Shown: positions 6,518-12,102 of the stretch, piece after piece | Numbering within the stretch: position 1 is the stretch's first letter | Layout of the letters: each line of letters opens with the position of its first letter | Origin: UBA2029 sp037447125 | Lineage (GTDB): Bacteria; Chloroflexota; Anaerolineae; Aggregatilineales; Aggregatilineaceae | Length of the DNA stretch: 12,102 nt | Direction: 5' to 3' | Assembly (NCBI GenBank): GCA_037447125.1 | Contig: JBBIHG010000096.1 | Location: 1 to 12,102, forward strand | Made by a program: the position numbers and the translations under genes | The notes under the pieces: generated by a model | Told to the model about the DNA's origin: nothing | Databases searched by the model: none | What the model saw: only the letters and a program-made list of their open reading frames with translations

Positions 6518-6578
6518 GAACAACACACACGTTTGATGCAATCGCCCTGATTCAACTCCTATTAGCGCGGCGAATGCA

Positions 6579-6587
6579 TGGTATAAT
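6579..6587 (+). promoter_or_regulatory. Extended -10 promoter of the partner-switching operon (TGG-TATAAT)
   Basis: A consensus-perfect TATAAT (6582-6587) is preceded by TGG (6579-6581), which completes an extended -10 element (TGnTATAAT). No good -35 is seen at 16-18 bases, as expected where the extended -10 compensates. Transcription would start near 6594. AGGAG at 6605-6609 is the ribosome site for the ATG at 6620. Confidence 0.65.
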
Positions 6588-6619
6588 CCACCACATCCAC
6601 AGAAAGGAGTCTACAGACA

Positions 6620-6958
6620 ATGGTCATGGAGATCAGCTCATCCGACATGAAGCGCGTCCAGCTTTTCGAGGTGATGGGGCGCGTTGACAGCACCAACGCC
6701 GCCGAGCTCGGCGGTGCCATGGACCGGTCAATTGACGATGGCAAGACCAATCTTGTGCTGGACCTCGGCGGGGTCGAGTACATGAGCAGCGCGGGCCTGC
6801 GCGAGATGGTGCGCGTCCTCAAGCGCGTCAAGCGCAGCGGCGGCGATCTGCGCATCGCCAACCCGTCGGAGCGTGTGCGGGAGGTGCTCGAGCTGGCTGG
6901 CCTTGACTCTATCTTCGAGATCTACCCGACCCAGGTCGAGGCTGTCGGCAGCTTCTGA
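6620..6958 (+). CDS. STAS-domain anti-sigma-factor antagonist (RsbV/SpoIIAA family)
   Basis: This 112-residue protein is a single STAS domain, the usual length for stand-alone RsbV/SpoIIAA proteins. Such proteins bind a GHKL anti-sigma kinase when unphosphorylated and release it when phosphorylated. Visible landmarks are the beta strand VQLFEVMGRVDSTNA (13-27), the LVLDLGGVEYMSSAGL core (45-60), and the C-terminal helix-strand RVREVLELAGLDSIFEIYP (85-103). Aligned to RsbV MDSTGLG and SpoIIAA MDSSGLG, Ser57 occupies the phosphoacceptor position. The Asp before it is Ser56. AGGAG lies ten bases upstream of the ATG; a second in-frame ATG at 6626 is possible. The gene opens the operon, and its stop is directly followed by the kinase-STAS gene. 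It is the likely substrate of both that kinase and the downstream phosphatase. Confidence 0.93.
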   Translation: MVMEISSSDMKRVQLFEVMGRVDSTNAAELGGAMDRSIDDGKTNLVLDLGGVEYMSSAGLREMVRVLKRVKRSGGDLRIANPSERVREVLELAGLDSIFEIYPTQVEAVGSF

Positions 6959-7005
6959 TGGCTGGCTGTGCGCTGCCGCGCACCGCAGCCTCCTTGAGGA
7001 TGCTC

Positions 7006-7809
7006 ATGTCTGAAGTATGCCGCCTCGCAATTTCCGCGCGCTTGGAAGAGGTGCGCCAAGCCTGTGATGCCGTCGTTGAGGCCGCCGAGGCAGCAGGATT
7101 GGATGAGCGCGCCGTCTACCACTGTCAAATGGCCGTTGACGAGGCCCTGACCAACGTCATCGAGCACGGCTTCTCCTACAACAACGACGGCAGTCCCATC
7201 GAAATCATCTGTCGCGCCGAGGGAGATCGGTTCATCATCACCATCGCCGACAGCAGCCCCGCCTTCAATCCGCTGATGTACGAAGCGCCCGACCCGTCCG
7301 AGCCGCTGGACAGCCGCGAGCCGGGCGGGTGGGGCATCTACTTCATGCGCAAGCTGATGGACGAGGTAACCTACGAGCGCGTCGAGGATCGCAACCAGCT
7401 TACCCTGGTCAAGCGCGTCGCTGCCGCCCGCCGCTCCGCCGTGCCAGCCCGATCCGACGACGACCTGTTCGCGGCCCGCGCGCTGGACGCGACGACGGCG
7501 GTGATCAGCCCCACCGGGCGACTGGATAGCAGCACGAGTCTCCGCCTCGAACGCACCCTCGACGCGCAACTCAGCAGCGGCAAGACCCGGCTGTATGTGG
7601 ATATGGCCGCTGTCGAGTACATCGCCAGCAGCGGCTTGAAGGTGCTTGTCTCGGCCTGGCGCCGCGCTCGCCAGGGGGGCGGTGACGTGGTGCTGAGCGG
7701 CCTGCAGCCGCGCATCGTTGAGATCTTCGAGATGGTCGGCTTCGACACGCTGTTTGAGGTTTTCCCCGACCTCGACAGCGCCCTGACCGCGCGCTCCGCC
7801 GATCGCTGA
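7006..7809 (+). CDS. GHKL serine kinase (RsbW-like) fused to a C-terminal STAS domain
   Basis: This 267-residue fusion has an RsbW/SpoIIAB-type HATPase domain at about 1-138 and a complete STAS domain at about 155-262. The kinase half shows the N box DEALTNVIEHGF (Glu46, Asn50), a G1 box reading DSSPAFNP (Asp82, where the usual D-x-G-x-x-F has Ser84 for Gly), and a G2 box GGWGIYFMRKLMDEV (107-121). The STAS half has VEYIASSGLKVL (203-214), placing Ser208 at the phosphoacceptor position. Its C-terminal MVGFDTLFEVFPDLDSAL parallels the stand-alone STAS protein. The ATG at 7006 is preferred because TGAGGA ends five bases upstream. An in-frame ATG at 6958 overlaps the preceding stop (TGATG) and would add 16 residues, but lacks a well-spaced ribosome site. 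Kinase and antagonist in one chain suggests intramolecular partner switching. The target sigma factor or other output is not in the window. Confidence 0.9.
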   Translation: MSEVCRLAISARLEEVRQACDAVVEAAEAAGLDERAVYHCQMAVDEALTNVIEHGFSYNNDGSPIEIICRAEGDRFIITIADSSPAFNPLMYEAPDPSEPLDSREPGGWGIYFMRKLMDEVTYERVEDRNQLTLVKRVAAARRSAVPARSDDDLFAARALDATTAVISPTGRLDSSTSLRLERTLDAQLSSGKTRLYVDMAAVEYIASSGLKVLVSAWRRARQGGGDVVLSGLQPRIVEIFEMVGFDTLFEVFPDLDSALTARSADR

Positions 7810-7856
7810 CGCCCCGGCCAGGAGCGGGCGACCGAATCCCCGGAAGTGACATTGCG

Positions 7857-10800
7857 GTGGACACTACGCTGATCCTGGTCATGATCGTGGGCGCCACGCT
7901 CGCCGTCGGCGGTGTCGGGCTGGGCCTGGTCGTCGGCTACTGGCGTGGCCGCCAGCGCGGGATCAGTCTGGCTGCCAACGAGCGCCTCAGCCCGGAGCTT
8001 GACGTGCTGGCCGGCGTCGGCAATGCCATCCTCAGCGTGCAGCTCAAGGTAGATGCCCTGTGCGAGGTCATCTACCAGCAGGCCACGCGCATCGTAGACA
8101 CCAGCAACTTCCAGATCGGCATCTTCGAAGGTAGCGACTACGTCATCAAGGTCTGGCTGCGCGATGCCGAGCGCCTGCCTGCCCAGCGCTTCGAGGGCAA
8201 GGCCGGCGAGGGCATCATCGGTTGGGTGCGTCGCACGGGGACGGGACTGCTCGTCCACGACTTCGAGCGCGAATGGGATAGCCTGCCCGCTCGCCCGGCC
8301 CACAGCTCACCCGACCCCGCCCGCTCAGCCATCTTTGCCCCGCTGCTGTCCGCCGGCACGACGCTGGGGGTCATCGCTGTGCAGAGCTGCCGACCGGACG
8401 CCTTCAGCGACGAGGATATGCGCCTGCTCACCCTGCTGGCCAACCAGGCATCGGCGGCCATCCGCAACGCGCAAACGTTCGAGGCCGCCCAGGAGCGCGC
8501 CCGCCAGCTCCGGCTGATCAACGATGTGACGCGCCAGGTCACGGCGACCCAGCCCTTGCCCGACCTGTTCCGCCAGATCGTGACGCTGATCCACGACGCT
8601 TTCGGCTACTACGCGGTGAGCATCTTCACGCTGGATGAGGCGGCACAGAGTCTCAGCCTCAGGTCCAGCAGTCACGAGCAGTTCGCCGCAACAGACCTGC
8701 GTGTGTCTTGCCAGGAGGGGCTGGTCGGTTGGGCCGCCACGAATCGCCGCACGGCGCTGTCGCTGAATGTGAGCCAGGACGAGCGTTACCTGGCGACGGC
8801 CACGCTCGATGCCACGCTCTCGGAGATCGCCGTGCCCCTCGTCGTCAACGACCGGGTGATGGGCGTGCTCGACGTGCAGAGCAACCATCTGGACGCCTTC
8901 GACGCGGACGATGTCTTCCTGCTCGAGACTCTGGCCGGCCAGCTTGCCTTCGCCCTGCAAGAGGCGCAGACCTTCGACGCCGAGCGCCGGCAAACCGAGC
9001 GCATCAACGCCATGACCGAGGTGGCGCGCGCGCTCGTGTCAATCCTGGATATTGACGACCTGCTCGACGAGGTGATTGACCTGGTCACCGAGTACCTGGG
9101 CTATGACCGCGTGCACCTCTTTCTGCGCGTCGGCGAGCGCATCGCCTTTCGCAGTGGCAGCGGCGTGCACAGCGGGCGCTGGGCGTTGGAGCGCCTGTCC
9201 TATGACCTCAACGAGCCGGGCCTGATCCCGCGCGTCGCGCGCACCGGCGAGCCGGTGCTCACCGGAAACGTCCACGAGCACCCGGATTACCGGGTGGGGC
9301 ATGGCGTCGAAGACACGCTGAGTGAGCTGACCGTTCCGCTGCGCATCGGTTCGACGGTGCTCGGCGTCTTCGACGTGCAGAGCCCCGAGCTGAACGCCTT
9401 CACGCCGGACGACCTGGCGCTGCTCCAGGCGCTGGCCGACACCATCGCCATCGCCCTGCGCAACGCGACCCTTTTCGCCAACGAGTCGCGGCGGCGGATG
9501 CTCTCAGAGACGCTGCGCGAACTGAGCACGGTGCTCGGCTCGTCGCTCGACCTCGCCAGCGTGCTCAACGGAATCATGATCGGGCTGGAGCGTGTGGTGC
9601 CCTACACCAGCGGCCTGATCGTGCTGCTCGACGATGACGAGCAGGAATACCGGGTCGAGACGGCGCGCATCAGGGGCAGCGAGCCAGACCCGGCCATCTA
9701 TGAGCGGAGCATCCCGGTCAGCCAGATCAGCGACGCGCGCCTGATCGAGCTGTTGCACGGGCTGGACCAGGGCGAGACGGCTCTGGCCGGGCACGATGAG
9801 ATCGTCGTGCAGCTCGCCATCGCCGGCGCTCCGATCGGATTCCTGACTGTTGAGCGCACGGAGCTGGATCGCTTCACGCCAGAAGATCGCGAGATCATCA
9901 CCACCTTCGCCAACCAGGCCGCCGTGGCCATCACCAATGCCCGGCTGTACATGGCCCAGCGCGAAGAAGCGTGGATCAGCACGGCGCTGCTCCAGGTGGC
10001 CGAAGCGACCGCTCGCGCCAGCGATCTGGACGAAGTGCTGCGTACTGTGGCCCACATCACCCCGCTGCTGGTCGGCGTCGAGTGGAGCGCCGTGCTGCTG
10101 GCCGAAGAGCCGGATTCTTTCCGCGTGGTCGAGATCGCCGGCGCCGATCCGGAGATCAGCAACGCCCTGCTCAACTACAAGCTCACCCCGCAGACCTGGC
10201 CGCTGCTGAGTCAGGTGCGGCAGAACGGACATCCACTGCTCATAGACAGCAGCACGCCGCCTCCCACCGACCTCCCCACCGACTTCAACATCGGCCAGGG
10301 CGTGATTCTGCCGCTCTTCGCCAAGGGGGAGATCAACGGCCTGCTGCTGATCGGCACGCGCGACGAGGGCGAGCCGATGACCGACCGCAAGATCGAGCTG
10401 GTCAGCGGCATCGCCAACCAGGCCGCGCTGGCCATCGAGAGCGCCCAGCTTGTGGCCGCCCAGCAGGAAGAGGCCTGGGTGACGACCGCCCTGCTCCAGG
10501 TCGCCGAAGCCGTCAACACCCAGATAGACGCCGACCAGAGCCTGGAGACGCTCGTCCGCCTGACGCCGCTGCTGGTCGGCATCGAACGCTGCGGCATGTT
10601 GAAGTGGGACGGCGAGGGCGGGCACTTCATCGGCGGCCCGTCGTGGGGCCTGACGCCGGAGCACAGGGTTCAGTTCGCCGAGCTGGTCTGCACCGACCAC
10701 GACGGCAAGTTCCTGCGGCGACTGATCGAAGGGTCGGAGCCGGTCGCCTGCGGCGTGGGGACGGACGTGCCGCTGCCCTCGGCTCTGCAAAAGCTCTTTG

Positions 10801-11753
10801 AGGTTCCGGCGCTGGTCGGCCTGCCGCTGGTCGCCCGCGGGCATCTGGTGGGGGCCATGCTGGTTGATCACCCGGGGCTGGAAGGGAGCCTGGACCAGCG
10901 CCGGCTCAACATCCTCAACGGGATCGCCCACCAGACCGCGCTCTCACTGGAAAACGCTCGCCTGCAAGCCGAGGCTTCCGCCGTCGAACGCATGGAGCGC
11001 GAGCTGGAAGTGGCGCGCACCATCCAGGCCAGCTTCCTGCCGGACGACCTTCCCCAGCAGCCCGGCTGGGAGGTCGCTGCCCATTACCGCGCGGCGCGCC
11101 AGGTCGGCGGCGACTTCTACGACTTCTTCCAGGTGGATGAGCGGCGCTGGGCCATTGTCGTCGCCGACGTAGCCGATAAAGGCGTCCCGGCGGCGCTGTT
11201 CATGGTCCTCTCGCGCACGCTGCTGCGCGCGGTCGGCCTCAACCGGCACTCACCACTGGAGACACTGCGCCGCGTCAACCAACTGCTGCTGCACGATTCG
11301 CGCTCCGATCTGTTCGTGACTGTCTGGTACGGCCTGTGGGACGTGGAGACGGGCCGCGTGCAGTACAGCAGCGCAGGGCATAACCCGCCGCTGCTGGTCC
11401 ACGCCGATGGCAGCGCCGAGCTGCTCAGCGCCCGTGGGCTGGCCCTGGGCGTGGTGCCGGAGATCGTCCTGCACGAAGCCGAGGTGACCCTGAAGCCCGG
11501 CGACCTGCTCCTCGCCTACACCGACGGCGTGACCGAGGCCCTGCGCGCTGACGAGGCCGAATTTGGAGTCGTCGGCCTGCAATCCACCGTCACCAGCCTG
11601 CGCAAGGGGGCCGCACGTGATATTGTGCAGGGCCTCGTGCGCGCGCTCGACCGCTTTGTGGAGGGCGCGCCGCAGTTCGATGACATGACTTTTGTCGTGC
11701 TCAAGCGCCTGGCGAAAGAACGGGGCGCCGGGCAGCAACCCCCTTCGGCCTGA
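7857..11753 (+). CDS. Membrane-anchored six-GAF SpoIIE-type PP2C phosphatase
   Basis: This 1298-residue protein starts with a transmembrane helix (4-29) followed by a basic WRGRQRG, so the bulk is cytoplasmic. Six GAF sensor domains follow at about 47-207, 216-373, 383-540, 549-700, 707-867 and 875-1037. Each ends in a helix of the type ANQAALAIESAQL and is joined to the next by a short signalling helix. The C-terminal SpoIIE/RsbU phosphatase is at about 1048-1285. It begins ELEVARTIQASFLP and carries GGDFYD (1084-1089), VADVADKG (1102-1109), SSAGHNPP (1171-1178), YTDGVTEA (1221-1228) and DDMT (1275-1278), so the metal-binding Asp residues appear intact. It should dephosphorylate the two STAS domains encoded just upstream. 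No cyclic-nucleotide NKFDE motif or chromophore Cys pattern was noticed, so the ligands are unknown. The GTG at 7857 has GGAAG about ten bases upstream. It lies 47 bases after the kinase gene in the same operon. Confidence 0.95.
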   Translation: MDTTLILVMIVGATLAVGGVGLGLVVGYWRGRQRGISLAANERLSPELDVLAGVGNAILSVQLKVDALCEVIYQQATRIVDTSNFQIGIFEGSDYVIKVWLRDAERLPAQRFEGKAGEGIIGWVRRTGTGLLVHDFEREWDSLPARPAHSSPDPARSAIFAPLLSAGTTLGVIAVQSCRPDAFSDEDMRLLTLLANQASAAIRNAQTFEAAQERARQLRLINDVTRQVTATQPLPDLFRQIVTLIHDAFGYYAVSIFTLDEAAQSLSLRSSSHEQFAATDLRVSCQEGLVGWAATNRRTALSLNVSQDERYLATATLDATLSEIAVPLVVNDRVMGVLDVQSNHLDAFDADDVFLLETLAGQLAFALQEAQTFDAERRQTERINAMTEVARALVSILDIDDLLDEVIDLVTEYLGYDRVHLFLRVGERIAFRSGSGVHSGRWALERLSYDLNEPGLIPRVARTGEPVLTGNVHEHPDYRVGHGVEDTLSELTVPLRIGSTVLGVFDVQSPELNAFTPDDLALLQALADTIAIALRNATLFANESRRRMLSETLRELSTVLGSSLDLASVLNGIMIGLERVVPYTSGLIVLLDDDEQEYRVETARIRGSEPDPAIYERSIPVSQISDARLIELLHGLDQGETALAGHDEIVVQLAIAGAPIGFLTVERTELDRFTPEDREIITTFANQAAVAITNARLYMAQREEAWISTALLQVAEATARASDLDEVLRTVAHITPLLVGVEWSAVLLAEEPDSFRVVEIAGADPEISNALLNYKLTPQTWPLLSQVRQNGHPLLIDSSTPPPTDLPTDFNIGQGVILPLFAKGEINGLLLIGTRDEGEPMTDRKIELVSGIANQAALAIESAQLVAAQQEEAWVTTALLQVAEAVNTQIDADQSLETLVRLTPLLVGIERCGMLKWDGEGGHFIGGPSWGLTPEHRVQFAELVCTDHDGKFLRRLIEGSEPVACGVGTDVPLPSALQKLFEVPALVGLPLVARGHLVGAMLVDHPGLEGSLDQRRLNILNGIAHQTALSLENARLQAEASAVERMERELEVARTIQASFLPDDLPQQPGWEVAAHYRAARQVGGDFYDFFQVDERRWAIVVADVADKGVPAALFMVLSRTLLRAVGLNRHSPLETLRRVNQLLLHDSRSDLFVTVWYGLWDVETGRVQYSSAGHNPPLLVHADGSAELLSARGLALGVVPEIVLHEAEVTLKPGDLLLAYTDGVTEALRADEAEFGVVGLQSTVTSLRKGAARDIVQGLVRALDRFVEGAPQFDDMTFVVLKRLAKERGAGQQPPSA

Positions 11754-11757
11754 CCCC

Positions 11758-12102
11758 ATGGCCACCGCGTTCGTGTCTGTCAGCTACGCCCATCATCGCG
11801 CCCTCAGCGCCGAGCTGGACGCCATCGCCGTGGCCCTGGGCGCGCACGGCATCACGGCGCGCATCTTCGTCAGAGACCACGCCTTTGCCCCGGAAGACGC
11901 CTGCACGATGATGGCCGCTGCGCTGCGCGACCTGCGCGCCGCCGATCTGCTCATTGCCGAAGTGACGCACAAGGCGATTGGCGTGGGCATTGAAGTGGGG
12001 ATGGCGGCGGCGCTGGGCAAGCCAGTCGTCTACGTCCGCCATGCCGACGCCGAGCCGTCCACGACGGTGGGCGGGCTGGCCGCGGCGACCATCACCTATC
12101 AG
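11758..12102 (+). CDS. Nucleoside 2-deoxyribosyltransferase/DNPH1-like protein (3' partial)
   Basis: The frame is open from the ATG at 11758 to the window edge (115 codons), so the C-terminus is missing. The beginning, FVSVSY, is a first beta strand, followed by helix-strand repeats. AADLLIAEVTHKAIGVGIEVGMAAALGKPVVYV (61-93) is the conserved block of the nucleoside 2-deoxyribosyltransferase/DNPH1 (Rcl) family. Asp63 is in the conserved acidic position and Glu79 is the expected catalytic nucleophile in G-x-G-x-E-x-G. Family members cleave or transfer the N-glycosidic bond of (deoxy)nucleosides or their 5'-phosphates. The start is only four bases after the phosphatase stop with no clear ribosome site, suggesting translational coupling and membership in the same operon. 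Whether it is the effector of the switch or a passenger cannot be told here. The minus-strand ORFs across it are shadows. Confidence 0.8.
   Translation, partial: MATAFVSVSYAHHRALSAELDAIAVALGAHGITARIFVRDHAFAPEDACTMMAAALRDLRAADLLIAEVTHKAIGVGIEVGMAAALGKPVVYVRHADAEPSTTVGGLAAATITYQ

Larger units (their letters stand above)
6292..6619. other. 328-bp divergent intergenic region
   Basis: No gene is supported here. Reading left to right, the region holds the leader and candidate promoter of the minus-strand membrane protein (to 6363), an unremarkable stretch (6364-6422), the palindromic repeat (6423-6517), and then the A+T-richer promoter and ribosome site of the partner-switching operon (6551-6619). 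Short ORFs on both strands are by-products of the repeat. Confidence 0.7.

Noticed and set aside
6255..6550. Short ORFs on both strands across the intergenic palindrome
   Set aside because: They are produced by the repeat and promoter DNA, with no family resemblance and no ribosome sites.
6958..7005. Earlier ATG (6958) for the kinase-STAS gene
   Set aside because: It overlaps the previous stop, which is attractive, but has no well-placed ribosome site and adds 16 residues that do not look like the family N-terminus. TGAGGA at five bases supports 7006. Not fully excluded.
9504..10931. 475-codon minus-strand ORF opposite the GAF array
   Set aside because: Antisense shadow with no recognisable family and no ribosome site. 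The plus frame has GAF domains throughout.
7857..11753. Phytochrome-like or cyclic-nucleotide-binding GAF domains
   Set aside because: No bilin-attachment Cys context and no NKFDE motif were seen in any of the six domains.

Overview
The window is a G+C-rich stretch of bacterial chromosome, most likely from a Chloroflexota bacterium (an Anaerolineae-like lineage). This is inferred from three things: extracytoplasmic proteins with long Thr/Pro-rich linkers next to lipobox or signal sequences, the LysM plus M23 lipoprotein architecture, and the very large multi-GAF SpoIIE-type phosphatase. No rRNA, tRNA, CRISPR array, transposase or integrase was found.

Positions 1-1800 hold the 3' end of a surface or secreted protein with Ig-like repeats and a degenerate SGNH-hydrolase-like domain. 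It converges on a small SCP2 (sterol-carrier) protein across a perfect 13-bp hairpin. Positions 1750-4410 hold a translationally coupled pair: an esterase-D-type alpha/beta hydrolase and an M23A-like LysM lipoprotein that probably remodels peptidoglycan. Positions 4459-6363 hold an SH3b-domain protein with a C-terminal membrane anchor. It runs tail-to-tail, with a 21-bp overlap, into a multi-pass membrane protein that resembles a CPBP (CAAX) protease without its catalytic residues. A 328-bp divergent intergenic region (6292-6619) holds two promoters and a G+C-rich palindromic repeat.

Positions 6579-12102 are the most interesting part. A promoter with a perfect extended -10 element drives a compact partner-switching operon: a stand-alone STAS antagonist, a GHKL (RsbW-like) kinase fused to a second STAS domain, and a 1298-residue membrane-anchored SpoIIE-type PP2C phosphatase with six tandem GAF domains. 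Four bases after the phosphatase begins a nucleoside 2-deoxyribosyltransferase/DNPH1-like gene that runs off the window. The expected logic, inferred from RsbV/RsbW/RsbU systems, is that the kinase phosphorylates STAS serines, the phosphatase removes those phosphates when its GAF array senses a signal, and the freed STAS protein recaptures the kinase. No sigma factor is visible here, so the output is unknown.
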